NCBI RefSeq assembly: GCF_027923545.1 | Contig: NZ_BROH01000005.1 | Location: forward strand, 1-64,000 | Direction: 5' to 3' | DNA from: Sinisalibacter aestuarii | Lineage (GTDB): Bacteria > Pseudomonadota > Alphaproteobacteria > Rhodobacterales > Rhodobacteraceae | Length of the DNA stretch: 64,000 nucleotides | Shown: positions 25,601 through 35,067 of the stretch, in pieces | Numbering within the stretch: position 1 is the first letter of the stretch | Layout: the number at the start of each line of letters is the position of its first letter | The notes under the pieces: model-generated | Seen by the model: only the letters and a program-made list of their open reading frames with translations | The model's database searches: none | Told to the model about the DNA's origin: nothing | Position numbers and translations under genes: made by a program

Positions 25601-26036
25601 GCACGTCGATCTGGCGCGCGCCGCTCGCAAGCGAGGCATAGGCGCTTTCAGGCACGAACGGCAAAAAGGCCCAGACGCTTCCGGTCGGCAATTCGACGAC
25701 GTTCTCGGCATCCGCCTGCGCGGCGAGCGGCGGATAGGGGCCGCCCCGCCCCTCCGGCACGATGCCGCCCCGCAGATCGCCCGGCTGCGGCGCCGCCGAG
25801 ACCGAGGCCGGCACATCCTCGGCGGCATGGGCAAGGACCGGCCCCGGCAGATCGTCGACCAGATAGAGGCTGGCCAGGAAAAACGCCAGCCAGGTGAGCG
25901 CGGCGCTCAAAACGGCCGCCATCGCCGCGATCAGAGCGCGCCGCCGTCGCTGATATGGATCAGAGAATACCTGCGCCCCCTTGCGCTCCGCCTCCGGCGC
26001 GCGGCCAACAGGTCTCTGTCTCGTCCTGCGAGACAT
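22617..26036 (-). CDS. Three-domain polysaccharide synthase: GH18-like, CE4 deacetylase, GT2
   Basis: A 1139-residue membrane protein. After one TM helix (about 35-57), a GH18-like region runs to about 480. A CE4 polysaccharide-deacetylase domain then starts at IVLTFDDGPD and includes EIGSHTFLHPALDG. After a TM segment comes a GT2 processive glycosyltransferase (TVLIPAFNEEETI, VIDDGSTD, AIDADS, EDADLTVS, QRLRW), then C-terminal TM helices. All catalytic motifs of the CE4 and GT2 parts are intact. It probably polymerises and modifies an N-acetylhexosamine exopolysaccharide. ATG at 26036 with SD GGGGTAGGAC. Divergent from the DUF3131 gene. Confidence 0.9.
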   Translation of the reverse strand: MSRRTRQRPVGRAPEAERKGAQVFSDPYQRRRRALIAAMAAVLSAALTWLAFFLASLYLVDDLPGPVLAHAAEDVPASVSAAPQPGDLRGGIVPEGRGGPYPPLAAQADAENVVELPTGSVWAFLPFVPESAYASLASGARQIDVLLAEWYRLDGPQSELVALNRTTESQEYAARTIARERPRLQVMPVVTILPGALPAPDDGAGLETLALHLADTAARDRAAGLCLMPDGIGAGEIAVLGRLIARLDAALATAGRESCLVTEPADGLIADADFARLADHVVLKTFSTPWIGDATGPLAAQGWFDETVAAALEAVGRDRLVVMLGSFAGDWSRGAAAPEILSLAEAWRRVVQFDGTLDFPPDAANLRMRYTDQSGAAHEVWALDAASAFNQLATLAALDLHRVGLWALGREDPSIWPLLGARYVTPELVATYISRVDLSDFVAYMGQGPFQELAAAAQVGTRYVVLDPSGQRIAGEGFAPPATPVTLRRFGRVEPDQIVLTFDDGPDPVHTAALLDVLRDREAPATFFVVGAGALSHPDLIQRMYDEGHEIGSHTFLHPALDGVPPLRTQFELNAVQRLLAAQIGHGTVLFRNPYGRGEGPVTGDSAAPMATLTDAGYLIVGSDLVPPDWLGLDAAGIVDYVSHELATNGGNVIVMHDGGGDRSATVDAVGPLIDRLRADGYRIVGLADLLGVTRDQLMPPAFGPATMFDRISFGLLGIAGGWLAAVFWVVVVAGLLRALVLLALAHLRRPHRAPRPGAGTVPPVTVLIPAFNEEETILRCIGSVFASDYPDLRVIVIDDGSTDHTYQKVAEVARDEYRLTVIYEPNGGKWKALDTAYRVLQTDIVVAIDADSMIAPDAISRLVRHFDDPKIGAVAGRVQVGNRRGLLTQLQALEYLTAQNIDRRALECLGAMLVVPGAIGAWRADAVIAAGLYSPETVTEDADLTVSVLRAGYRVIYEPAAYAVTEAPETVRAFLTQRLRWTFGMLQTAVKHLGGALRQRKAVGFVALPDLLVVGFGLSVLAPIADLVLLSTLADLGIDWLLGRPMPVVDVRPYMLAGYALLPLMDVVAILLAMRLDRSAPLWLVVLFPVQRFFYRQLLYVTVWRALGRAAFGRLASWGKLARTGTARLPGRHKSPAE

Positions 26037-26104
26037 GTCCTACCCCTCGCAAAAGCGCTTCCCCGATGACCTCGGAAGAAATCGCTTCCCGCCCCCGCGT
26101 TCCG

Positions 26105-26158
26105 GTCCGTAAGATAGCCGAACCGGCCAGAAAGATACCCTTTTCAGTCCCTAAGATA
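26105..26158. promoter_or_regulatory. Direct repeats in the divergent polysaccharide promoter
   Basis: GTCCGTAAGATA (26105-26116) and GTCCCTAAGATA (26147-26158) are 42 bp apart, about four helical turns, in the 165-bp gap between two divergent genes. They could be operator half-sites for coordinated control. Confidence 0.45.
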
Positions 26159-26201
26159 TGCTAAATAGTCGTCAATCACAAGAAAGGGCCGGGCCGCAGC
26201 G

Positions 26202-28703
26202 ATGAGATTTCGGCGCAGAGTGATATTACAGACACTGGCGGGCGGCGCGGCGGCGGCGCTGGCCGGCACCGCGCCTTCAACGGCGCAGCAGGGCGCGGCG
26301 ACGACCCTCGTCGTGATCCTGCTCGACCGCGATGGCAGCGCCGGCGCCGGGCCGCGCGGCGAGGCGCTGGACAGCTTCGCGCGCCAGGGCATCCCGGTGG
26401 GATATGCCAGCGGCGCGGCCCTGCCCTTTCGCCCCGGGACGGGTGTGGAGCCGCTGCTCTGGTCTGCCGATGCGCTCACCCTCACCCGCTATTTCCAGGC
26501 CCGCCGCCTCTCCGATGCCCGCGCCGCGCTTGCCGCCGGGCTGACCGGCACGGGCGCGCCGTGGGCCCTGGCCGGGCCGGACCCGGGCGGGCCGCTCGCG
26601 CTCGCGGGGTTGAGCCCGCCGGGGCTGCGCTATGCCTATCTGGTCCCCGAGGAGAGCGCACCGGGCTGGGTCGAGAGCCACCCCGGCCGTGTGGCCGCCG
26701 CGCGGGGCGGGCATCTGGTGCGGGCAGGAGCGGGCGCACAGGAGGCGGCGCGCGCCTTTCTCACACAGGCGGTGGAAGACCCCGCTCAGGTTCACGCCAC
26801 GCTGTATCTCGATCTCGCCGGCCCGGCGGCGGAGGTGGCGGAGCTCGCGCGCATGCTGGCCAAAGCCGTGGCAGAGCGGATCGCGGCGGGCCATGCGGTG
26901 CCGCTCGCGCCATCGGAACTCGCCGCGCGCCATACCGGGCATTATCAGCGGCTGGTCGGGATACGGCTCGATCCGCCGCCGGGCGCGACGCCGCAAGAGC
27001 CGTCGCTCGTGGCGATGGAGGCGGCGTTGCGCGCGGCAGGGATCGCCTATTCGGTCGCCCGCGATGCGCCCGAAACGCTGGGGCCAGCCGATGTGATCCG
27101 CCTCGACGGCGCCGATCCCGCGATAATCGGGGCGGCGCGCGGGCGGCTCTGCGCCGCGGTGACACCCGAAAACCCGGCAGCCGCCCCGGCCCTCGCCGCC
27201 GCCGGGATCGCCGCCGCAACCGGGGCCGCGCCGCCCGCCTTTCGCGGGATCGACGGCACCGGGCTTACCCATCTCGGCCCGGTCTACCCGGTGCGTGCCG
27301 CACAGGATATCGAGGCGATGATGGCCGGGCTGGCGCTGGCCGAAGACCCGATCGTCGCCATCGACACAGAGGCCCTCGCCCTGCCCGCCCTGCGCAACGC
27401 CGCGCTGGTGGCGCTGCGGCGGCTGGCCGAGCTTGCCGGCACGCGGCTCGTCGACATGGCGGAATACACGACCCTGATCCGCGCCGCCGACGCGCTGAGC
27501 GAAACCATGCGCGCCACCCGCAGCGCCGCCCCGGCCATCGCCGCCCGCCCCGCACCGGCGCCCGATGCCCCGGCCCGCGCCGCGCTGATGGCCGATGCGC
27601 GCCGGGCCTGGGCCTATTTCGAGGCCACCACAAACAGCCGGACCGGCCTGCCGGCCACCACCGTCGCCTTCACGCCCGAGGGCGAGCCGGGCACCGAGCA
27701 TGACGAGATGACCCAATGGGATGCCGGCTCGGCGATCTTCGCCAATGTCGCAGCCTATCGTCTCGGGCTGGTCACTCCGGACGACTTCGCCACCTGGCGC
27801 GGCAAGCTGCTCGCCGCGCTCGCCGCCAGCACCCTGACCGCGCCGCGCCTGCCGCGCGCCACCTTCGACATCGGCGCGCCCTGGCGCGGCTCGTCGGACT
27901 TCAATATCTGCGACACCGCCCGGCTGCTCTCGGCGCTGAAGGCGCTCGACCGGCTCTCGCCCGATGGCGACAGCGAGCTGCGCGCGCTGGTCGCGGGCTG
28001 GGAGTTCGGGGCGGTGCTGGCCGATGGCGTGGCCCATTCCATCGGGCGCGGCGTGCCGGTCCCGGTCGATGACACGCATTGCACGAGCTACATCAAGCAC
28101 GCGCTCGGGCTCTGGGGCTATTCCGTCGCCTCGCAATACGACATCTACCGCGACGGCACGACCGAGGCCGATGCCTGGATGCATCTGCTCACCCGTGTGG
28201 GCGAAATCGGGCCGTTCGGGGCCGAACCGCTGTTGCTCGAAGCGGTGGAGCTGGGGCTCGACCGGCCCTCGCAGGTGCTGCGCGACGTGCTCTTCGCCGC
28301 CCAGATCGCGCGCACCGGCGAAACCGGCCAGCTCTGCGCGCCGTCCGAGGGGCCGATGGAGCGGCCGCCCTGGTTCACCTATCAGGGCCTGCGGGTGGAT
28401 CACACCGGGCCGAAACGCTGGGATGTGATCTCGCTCGATCCGGGCGGCGCCGAACACACGGCGAACTTTCGCGACGCGGTATGGATGGTGACGGGCAAGG
28501 CCGCCTTTCTCTGGGCCGCCGCCCATCCGCATCCCTACAGCGACCGGTTGCTGGCCTATATCCGGGCGCATGGCGCGCTGCCCACGGGCTTTGCCAGCGG
28601 CGTCTACACCGCCACCGACGCGCCGACGCCGGGCTACAGCGATGTCAACACCAACGGGGTGATCCTGACCGCCATCGCCAGAATGCTGGGCAGCCCGGCC
28701 TGA
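26202..28703 (+). CDS. Secreted DUF3131-domain protein
   Basis: An 833-residue exported protein (signal-like MRFRRRVILQTLAGGAAAAL with a basic n-region). The N-terminal half is Ala/Gly-rich and may be a degenerate deacetylase or Rossmann-like region. The C-terminal part from about residue 465 is a DUF3131 domain, related to glucoamylase-like folds: AWAYFEATTNSRTGLPATTV, MTQWDAGSAIFANVAAYRLG, WRGSSDFNICDTARLL. It is divergent from the three-domain synthase, so it probably acts on the same exopolysaccharide. The enzymatic activity is unknown. Confidence 0.8.
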   Translation: MRFRRRVILQTLAGGAAAALAGTAPSTAQQGAATTLVVILLDRDGSAGAGPRGEALDSFARQGIPVGYASGAALPFRPGTGVEPLLWSADALTLTRYFQARRLSDARAALAAGLTGTGAPWALAGPDPGGPLALAGLSPPGLRYAYLVPEESAPGWVESHPGRVAAARGGHLVRAGAGAQEAARAFLTQAVEDPAQVHATLYLDLAGPAAEVAELARMLAKAVAERIAAGHAVPLAPSELAARHTGHYQRLVGIRLDPPPGATPQEPSLVAMEAALRAAGIAYSVARDAPETLGPADVIRLDGADPAIIGAARGRLCAAVTPENPAAAPALAAAGIAAATGAAPPAFRGIDGTGLTHLGPVYPVRAAQDIEAMMAGLALAEDPIVAIDTEALALPALRNAALVALRRLAELAGTRLVDMAEYTTLIRAADALSETMRATRSAAPAIAARPAPAPDAPARAALMADARRAWAYFEATTNSRTGLPATTVAFTPEGEPGTEHDEMTQWDAGSAIFANVAAYRLGLVTPDDFATWRGKLLAALAASTLTAPRLPRATFDIGAPWRGSSDFNICDTARLLSALKALDRLSPDGDSELRALVAGWEFGAVLADGVAHSIGRGVPVPVDDTHCTSYIKHALGLWGYSVASQYDIYRDGTTEADAWMHLLTRVGEIGPFGAEPLLLEAVELGLDRPSQVLRDVLFAAQIARTGETGQLCAPSEGPMERPPWFTYQGLRVDHTGPKRWDVISLDPGGAEHTANFRDAVWMVTGKAAFLWAAAHPHPYSDRLLAYIRAHGALPTGFASGVYTATDAPTPGYSDVNTNGVILTAIARMLGSPA

Positions 28704-28718
28704 GCCGGGCCGCGCCGG

Positions 28719-31700
28719 TTATTCCGCCGGCTGCTCGCCGTGGCCTTCGTCGGGCGCCGCCGGCATCAGCCGCGAGACCCTCTTGCCGAAACCGTCGACA
28801 TAGGTCAGCAGCACCGGCACCACCACCAGCGTCAGCAACGACGACGAGATCAGCCCGCCGATCACCGCATGGGCCATCGAGGCGTTCTGCCCCGAGCCGC
28901 CATGCAGGTTGAGCGCCAGCGGCAACATCCCGAAGATCATCGCCAGCGTGGTCATCACGATGGGGCGGAAGCGGGTGCGCCCGGCGATCACCAGCGCGTT
29001 CCACAGATTGTCGCCCGCCTTCACATGGTGATTGGCATTGTCCACCAGCAGGATCGCGTTCTTGGTCACCAGACCCATCAGCATGATGAAACCGATGATC
29101 GAGAAGATGTTGATCGTCGAGCCGAAGATCAGCAGGCCGATCGCCACCCCGATCAGCGCCAGCGGCAACGACGACATGATCGCGAAGGGCTGCAGGAACG
29201 AGCCGAATTGCGAGGCGAGCACGAGATAGATGAAGATCACCGCAAGCCCGAGCGCGGCGGCGGCGGCCACCAGCGAATCCGCCATATCCTGCCCCTCGCC
29301 GCCGGTTGCCACGCGGTAGCCCAGCGGCACGTCCAACGCATCCATCGCCGCCTGCACCTGCGCGGTGACCGCGCCGATGGTCACGCCGTCGAGGCTCGCG
29401 GTCACCCGCACCGCGCGGTCGCGGTCGATGCGGTTGATCTCGCCGGGGCCTTCCGATTGCACCACTTCGGCCACCTGATCGAGCCGGATCGTGCCGCCGC
29501 CCGCCTGGGCGATGGGCAGCGCGCCGAGCGCGGTGGCGTCATTGCGCGCGGCGGCCGGCAGGCGGACCACCACGTCAAGGCTGTCGCCCTGCGGCGAGGT
29601 CCATTCCGAAACGGTCTGGCCGCCGAGCATCGGCTTCAGCGTATTGCCCACCGAGGCAAGCGAGACGCCAAGGTCCGACGCCGTATCGCGGTCGATGCGG
29701 ATGCCGAGCGTGGGCTGCGGATCGTCGAGCGTGGTCGCGACATCGGCCAGCCCCTCGACTTCGCTGAGCTTCGCCTTCAGCTCCGCCGCAAGCTGGGCGA
29801 GCACATCGAGGTTCGGCCCGTAGATCGCCACGTCGACCGGCTGCATCGCCGGACCCATGCCGTTCGACGAGCCGATGACGAAGGTCGCGCCGGGGATCGA
29901 CTTGAGCACCTGGCGGGCGGGCGCGGTCAGCTCGTTCGGGGTGCGCTCGCGTTCATCCGAGGGCACGAGGCGCACCACGATAGTGGCATTGTTGTCGCCG
30001 CTGGTGGTGCCGGAGTTGATCGTCGCATAGGTGCCCAGCACCTCCGGCAGCTCGGAGCGCAGCAGCGCGTCGACCTGGGCGATCTTCTCCGCCGTGCGTT
30101 CGATGGAGGTGCCGACCGGGGTCGACATTTCGACCTGGAACTCACCGGTATCGGCGGGCGGAACGAACTCGCCGCCGACCTGCGAGAAGATGCCTATGCC
30201 ACCCGCGAAGGCGAGGAAGGCCACGAGCAGGGTCGATTTGCGGAACCGCAGCGCGACTTTCAGAAGCGCAACGTAGCGGTTGCCGAGCCAGACGAAGAAT
30301 TCGTCGAACTTCTCGACCGCGCGCCCGATCGGCCCGCGCTTCACCTTCGGATCCACCGAGGGATCGTACCAGACCGACGACATCATCGGGTCCAGCGTGA
30401 AGGACACGAAGAGCGAAATCAGCACCGCAACCGAGACGGTGACGCCGAATTGCAGGAAGAACCGCCCGAGGATGCCCTCCATGAAGGCCACCGGCAGGAA
30501 CACGGCGACGATGGACAAGGTGGTGGCAAGCACGGCAAGGCCGATTTCGTTGGTGCCTTCCAGCGCCGCGCGCCGGTGGCTCTTGCCCATATGCAGGTGC
30601 CGCATGATGTTTTCGCGCACCACGATCGCATCGTCGATCAAGATGCCGACGGCCAGCGAAAGCGCCATGAGGCTCATCATGTTGAGCGTGAAGCCGAGGA
30701 AGTAGATCGCCGTCATCGTGCCGATGATCGAAATCGGCAGCGTGAGCCCGGTGATGACCGTGGAACGCCAGGAATTGAGGAACAGGAACACGATAAAGGT
30801 CGCCAGCGCCGCCCCTTCGAGGATCATGCTCTGAACCGAATGGAAGCTTTCGACCACCGGCTCGGCATTGTTGCGCAGGATCTCGATCTTGATATCGGCC
30901 AGCGCATCGTCATCGTTCATTTCGGCGATCACCGCCTCGATGTCTTCAGCCACCGAGACGGTGTTGGCGCCTTGCGTCTTGACCACGTCGATGGCCAGCG
31001 CGTCTTCGCCGTTGAGCATGGCGACGGAGCTGCGCTCCGCCAGCCGCGCCTCGACGGCGGCGATATCGCCCAGCCGGATCGGCTGGCCGCCCCGGCGGGT
31101 GACGATCACGTCCTGAAAGTCGCGGATGCTCGCGATCTTGCCTTCGACCTGCACCGAGGTGCTCTCGCGCTCGTCGGTGATCGCGCCTGCGGGCAAGTCC
31201 TGGTTTTCCGAGGCCAGCGCCGTGGTCACCTCCGACACACCGACAGCCAGGGCGGTCAGCCGGTCCGGGTCGATATCCACATGCACTTCGCCGGATCGTC
31301 CGCCGACGACCGAGGCCCGCCCGACGCCCTTGATATTGGCGAGGCGCTTGGCGATCACGTCTTCGGTGATCTCGGTGAGCGCGCCGATATCGAGCGTATC
31401 CGAACTGATGCCGACCGACATCACCGGCAATTCGCCCGGATCGAAGCGCAGGATCTGCGGATCGTCGGCATTGTCGGGCAGCGTCCCGGAAATCTGGGCG
31501 ACCTTGTCGCGCACTTCCTGGGCGGCCTGGGCGGATTCGACCTCAAGGTCGAAAATGATGATCACGATCGACGAGCCGGTGAGCGCCGTGCTCTCGATCG
31601 AGTCGATCCCGGCGAGCGTCGATACCGCATCCTCGATCGGTTCGATGATGTCGCTTTCCACCGCCTCGGGCGACGCGCCGGGGTAGGAGGTGACCACGGC

Positions 31701-31835
31701 CACGACCGGAAAATCCACATCGGGCAATTGCTCGATCGGCAGACGGGAATAGGAGAAGGCGCCGATCACCACCATGGCGATCATCACCATGGTGGCAAAA
31801 ACGGGCTGGCTGACGGAAATACGGGTAAGGATCAT
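28719..31835 (-). CDS. RND (HAE1-type) efflux inner-membrane transporter
   Basis: A 1038-residue AcrB-family pump with twelve TM helices and two large periplasmic loops. Familiar segments are [20 protein letters not shown] at the N-terminus, [15 protein letters not shown] in the docking region, [19 protein letters not shown] with the proton-relay Asp pair, and [21 protein letters not shown] overlaps the MFP stop (ATGA). Exports hydrophobic or amphipathic compounds with the upstream adaptor; no outer-membrane channel gene is adjacent. Confidence 0.94.
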   Translation of the reverse strand: MILTRISVSQPVFATMVMIAMVVIGAFSYSRLPIEQLPDVDFPVVAVVTSYPGASPEAVESDIIEPIEDAVSTLAGIDSIESTALTGSSIVIIIFDLEVESAQAAQEVRDKVAQISGTLPDNADDPQILRFDPGELPVMSVGISSDTLDIGALTEITEDVIAKRLANIKGVGRASVVGGRSGEVHVDIDPDRLTALAVGVSEVTTALASENQDLPAGAITDERESTSVQVEGKIASIRDFQDVIVTRRGGQPIRLGDIAAVEARLAERSSVAMLNGEDALAIDVVKTQGANTVSVAEDIEAVIAEMNDDDALADIKIEILRNNAEPVVESFHSVQSMILEGAALATFIVFLFLNSWRSTVITGLTLPISIIGTMTAIYFLGFTLNMMSLMALSLAVGILIDDAIVVRENIMRHLHMGKSHRRAALEGTNEIGLAVLATTLSIVAVFLPVAFMEGILGRFFLQFGVTVSVAVLISLFVSFTLDPMMSSVWYDPSVDPKVKRGPIGRAVEKFDEFFVWLGNRYVALLKVALRFRKSTLLVAFLAFAGGIGIFSQVGGEFVPPADTGEFQVEMSTPVGTSIERTAEKIAQVDALLRSELPEVLGTYATINSGTTSGDNNATIVVRLVPSDERERTPNELTAPARQVLKSIPGATFVIGSSNGMGPAMQPVDVAIYGPNLDVLAQLAAELKAKLSEVEGLADVATTLDDPQPTLGIRIDRDTASDLGVSLASVGNTLKPMLGGQTVSEWTSPQGDSLDVVVRLPAAARNDATALGALPIAQAGGGTIRLDQVAEVVQSEGPGEINRIDRDRAVRVTASLDGVTIGAVTAQVQAAMDALDVPLGYRVATGGEGQDMADSLVAAAAALGLAVIFIYLVLASQFGSFLQPFAIMSSLPLALIGVAIGLLIFGSTINIFSIIGFIMLMGLVTKNAILLVDNANHHVKAGDNLWNALVIAGRTRFRPIVMTTLAMIFGMLPLALNLHGGSGQNASMAHAVIGGLISSSLLTLVVVPVLLTYVDGFGKRVSRLMPAAPDEGHGEQPAE

Positions 31836-33085
31836 TGGCCGATCTCCACAAGTTCCACCGTGTCGCCCGGCTGCAGTTCCGGCAGCGGCTCGGTGACCAC
31901 CATATCGCCCGGCTCAAGGCCGGAGGCGATCTCGATCACCGCGCCCGCGTCCCAGCTGCGCCCCACCTCGACGGCGCGCCGCTCAACCTTGTCTCCGGCC
32001 ACCACGATCACATGGGCGCCCTCGGCATCGTGGCGCAGCGCACCCGCCGGTACGCCGATCCCGTCGGCGCGGGCCTCCAGCACGATCCGGCCCGAGGCGA
32101 ACATGCCGCCGCGCAGCTCGCCGGTTTCGTTCTCCAGCGCCACATAGACGGGCAGCATCCGGCTGCCTTCGAGCGCGACCGGGCTCACCCGCTCGACCTT
32201 GCCCCTGAACACGCGATCACCGAAGCCTTCCACCGTCAGGTCCACATCGAGCCCCGGCGCAAGGTCGGGGGCATAGGCCACCGGCGCATTGGCTTCGACT
32301 TCGAGCGAGGTGAGATCGACCAGCGTCACCAGCGCCGACCCGGTGGCGGCGAATTCGCCGGGATCGACCGCGCGGACCGAAACCACGCCGCTGAACGGTG
32401 CACGCACCAGCGCATTGTCGCGCGAGCGCTGAGCCGAGGCGACGAGCGTATCCTGCGCCGCCAGGGTGGCGGTGAGCTGATCGAGCGCCGAGCGGACGGC
32501 GGTCAGCGTGTTGCTCGCCGAAAGACCACGCTCGACGAGATCCTGCGTCCGTTCGAAATCGGTGCGGGCCTTCTCAAGCTGCACCCGCGTCGCCTCGGCA
32601 TTTGCCCTGGCCTGGGTGAGCGCGATGTCGAGCGCCTCGGTGTCGAAGCGCACCAGCACATCGCCAAGCTCCACCCGCTCGCCCTCGCGCACCGCCACGG
32701 ATTCAACCCGCGCCGTCACCTCCGACGAGATATGCACCTGCCGCGCCGGCGCGAGCGAGCCGGTGATCTTCAGCGTCTCCACCAGCGTCGAGGGGGCGAC
32801 CGCGGTCACCTCGAAAGGCGCAAGCTGGATGATCGCGGCACGCGCCGCGCGGGCATCGGCTTCGGCCTGCGCCTCGGCCTCGGCGGCGGCACGCTGGGCC
32901 TGCATCTCGGCAAACTGGCCGCTCTGCACGAACCAGCCGGCCCCGGCGACAAGCACCACCAGCACGATCAGCCAGAAAATCCAGCGCCGCCGCTTTTTCG
33001 GCGGCTGGCCCGCGGCCACACGGGCGGCATTTTCGCGTTCGCGCTTGCTCATCGCCCAATCGGGCTTGGCCTCATCCTTGCTCAT
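31832..33085 (-). CDS. RND efflux periplasmic adaptor (membrane fusion protein)
   Basis: A 417-residue adaptor with a single TM anchor (RRWIFWLIVLVVLVAGAGWF) and a short Ala-rich coiled segment. A lipoyl/biotinyl-like barrel (EGERVELGDVLVRFDT), a helical hairpin (about 140-200) and beta-barrel/MP domains follow. Start at ATG 33085 with SD GAAGAG inside the end of the GbsR gene; longer in-frame starts are less likely. The gene sits between regulator and pump as one operon. Confidence 0.92.
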   Translation of the reverse strand: MSKDEAKPDWAMSKRERENAARVAAGQPPKKRRRWIFWLIVLVVLVAGAGWFVQSGQFAEMQAQRAAAEAEAQAEADARAARAAIIQLAPFEVTAVAPSTLVETLKITGSLAPARQVHISSEVTARVESVAVREGERVELGDVLVRFDTEALDIALTQARANAEATRVQLEKARTDFERTQDLVERGLSASNTLTAVRSALDQLTATLAAQDTLVASAQRSRDNALVRAPFSGVVSVRAVDPGEFAATGSALVTLVDLTSLEVEANAPVAYAPDLAPGLDVDLTVEGFGDRVFRGKVERVSPVALEGSRMLPVYVALENETGELRGGMFASGRIVLEARADGIGVPAGALRHDAEGAHVIVVAGDKVERRAVEVGRSWDAGAVIEIASGLEPGDMVVTEPLPELQPGDTVELVEIGQ

Positions 33086-33089
33086 CTGG

Positions 33090-33569
33090 TCACTCTTCTT
33101 TGTATATGTTGTGGGCGGGCTTGCGTCTGCCGCAGAGCCTTGCCCTCCATTCATCCAGAAACTGGGCACTTTCACGGTGGAACCGCGCCAGGTTTTCGAC
33201 CCGGCCGCGCGCGGCGGCCTCGTCGTCGGGGAAATCGACCGCAATCGTCTCGATCGCATCGGCACTGGCGCGAAAGCGCTCGGCCATGATGCTCAGCGTG
33301 TGCAGCCCCGGCTCATCCACGGCCGCAAACCCATCCTGACGCTGGCCCAGCGCCGAAACCCTGTGCACAAGCCCGCGCTGTTCCAGCAGCCGGGCATTCG
33401 TGCTGGCCGAGCCCTTGGAAATCTTCAGCGCCTGTGTCATCTGGGTCAGTGTGCGCGGCGCGCCCTCGACGATCAGATAGCCGAGGATCTGCCCCGCGAT
33501 ACGGGGGGCGCCCTCGGTCTGGGAAAACAATCCCATCTGTTCGATGAATAGTTCGCGCGCGCTGCTCAT
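33090..33569 (-). CDS. GbsR/MarR-type regulator of the RND operon
   Basis: A 159-residue winged-helix protein of the GbsR group. The HTH is GAPRTLTQMTQALKISKGSASTNARLLEQRGLV, preceded by the typical FIEQMGLFSQTEGAPRIAGQILGYL segment. A C-terminal helical part probably mediates dimerisation. ATG at 33569 is followed 4 bp beyond its stop by the adaptor start. The palindromes immediately upstream suggest autorepression. Confidence 0.88.
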   Translation of the reverse strand: MSSARELFIEQMGLFSQTEGAPRIAGQILGYLIVEGAPRTLTQMTQALKISKGSASTNARLLEQRGLVHRVSALGQRQDGFAAVDEPGLHTLSIMAERFRASADAIETIAVDFPDDEAAARGRVENLARFHRESAQFLDEWRARLCGRRKPAHNIYKEE

Positions 33570-33576
33570 GGCGCAC

Positions 33577-33617
33577 CCGATAGACGATTCTATCGGTACG
33601 TTCAATACAGACTGAAC
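33577..33617. promoter_or_regulatory. Operator region of the GbsR-RND operon
   Basis: CCGATAGACGATTCTATCGG (33577-33596) is a perfect palindrome with 8-bp arms, starting 8 bp before the regulator ATG. Next to it, GTTCAATACAGACTGAAC (33600-33617) has GTTCA/TGAAC arms and is followed by another TTGAACG. Both are probable binding sites of the GbsR-type protein or overlap the promoter. Confidence 0.65.
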
Positions 33618-33684
33618 GAATTGAACGGCGGTACAGCCCGGCTGCTGCATGGCAACCGTCACGTTCAACCCGCGCTGGCGAGAT

Positions 33685-34881
33685 TCACGACCAGCGCGCT
33701 TTGATATGTTGCACCTTAGTCTTGATACGCGAAAGAAATCCGGAATGTCTGGCCTTGGCTTTGCGCTTGGCCCGCTCCACATCGTGCGCGCGGGGATCCA
33801 AATCAGACGCTATCGAAATCAGCTCATCAGCCAAATCGGCGCCGAGAATTTCGGGTTTCAACATCGCAAATAGCGATCTCTTTCTAACCCGGCCCTCCAG
33901 TTCAATCAGCCTACGGGCAAGGTCTTCAGGGTTTGTCTTCGATATGCTCGACAATATGCGGTACAGGTTCTCTCGCTCGTACTCACCAAAACCTGTATTC
34001 ACAAGCACATCTGGATAGCGCGAGAAATCGTCGTGAAATTCAAATCCTTGCAGTCTTTCTTCTAGCGCCTGATTAGAGTTCTTGAACGCCGCATAGAATT
34101 CGCGCGCCTGGTTGTGTGTGGGCAAAAACTTGTGATGGTCTGCGGTAAGCACGCCGTCCCGATGGATTCGTTTGACAAAACGCTGGCCTACTCCCCGTTG
34201 GCGGAGATTATAGATCAATTTGATCTGGTTGGCACCGAGTGCTGCGTTTACATCATCCTGCGTGTGACAAAGATCGATGTTCAGAATCTCAGCAAAATCG
34301 GCAACAATATCTCCATTCACAAGGCGGTCACGACGATACTCATGTACGCGCAGTTGAGCATTTGGAAACGCTGAAGCCCATGCTGCAAGCTTTGAGTCAA
34401 AATCTAGATATCCAATGACTTGGGAATTGAGCGCAGGGAGCGGATCTGCCTCAAACCCAAATACCCACGCCGACTGGATCGTCTTCGCACCCTGCGCCTT
34501 GTGCGAAGCCGCCAGTTCATCTTGGCGCCGCAGATAGGCAACGATAACGATATTATCAAATAGATCATAAACTATCCCAGCGAATGGTCGGATTTCCGGC
34601 TCGTCCAGAAAAAACAAGTCTTCAGCGGAAAGAATCACGTTCTCGTATTTGGAGTCCAGCGCCGCGCGCATATCCTTCAATCCTTGCGGTCGAATACTAA
34701 ACGGGCAATCAGCGTGTTGATCGAAGCGGAATACAAATCCCCAATTCAGAGGGGAACCGGGCCGAAAGGCGAAATCCCACCCACTTCGCCGCAGAGCCGA
34801 CAAGGATTCGTGGCATGCCATTTGAACGGCGGTCGTGCCTGTCTTGTGGGCCCCGATATGCAAGTACAACGTTCTGGACAT
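33685..34881 (-). CDS. Sulfotransferase-like protein, AT-richer than neighbours
   Basis: A 398-residue protein that begins with LYLHIGAHKTGTTAVQ, a P-loop-like 5'-phosphosulfate binding motif of the sulfotransferase superfamily. LRRQDELAASHKAQGA fits the 3'-phosphate-binding segment. ATG at 34881 places this motif at the usual N-terminal position; upstream in-frame ATGs at 34932 and 34962 have no better SD. Base and codon use are visibly less GC-rich than flanking genes. Acceptor unknown; capsule or lipid glycans are typical. Horizontal acquisition is inferred. Confidence 0.75.
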   Translation of the reverse strand: MSRTLYLHIGAHKTGTTAVQMACHESLSALRRSGWDFAFRPGSPLNWGFVFRFDQHADCPFSIRPQGLKDMRAALDSKYENVILSAEDLFFLDEPEIRPFAGIVYDLFDNIVIVAYLRRQDELAASHKAQGAKTIQSAWVFGFEADPLPALNSQVIGYLDFDSKLAAWASAFPNAQLRVHEYRRDRLVNGDIVADFAEILNIDLCHTQDDVNAALGANQIKLIYNLRQRGVGQRFVKRIHRDGVLTADHHKFLPTHNQAREFYAAFKNSNQALEERLQGFEFHDDFSRYPDVLVNTGFGEYERENLYRILSSISKTNPEDLARRLIELEGRVRKRSLFAMLKPEILGADLADELISIASDLDPRAHDVERAKRKAKARHSGFLSRIKTKVQHIKARWS

Positions 34882-35067
34882 ATCTGTCGTTTTATCCCCA
34901 TTTCTTTGGCAACGAACTGTGGCTCCTTTCATGTTGCCACTCCGCGCCGTGATGTAGACCAACCATCATCGGAACCATTTTCGCAATATGGCAGTCGCAA
35001 ACATGCAATTTCCGCCCAAACTACGCTACTTGCTGACGCGAACAAGCAGATACAGTCTGAGAAGGCC

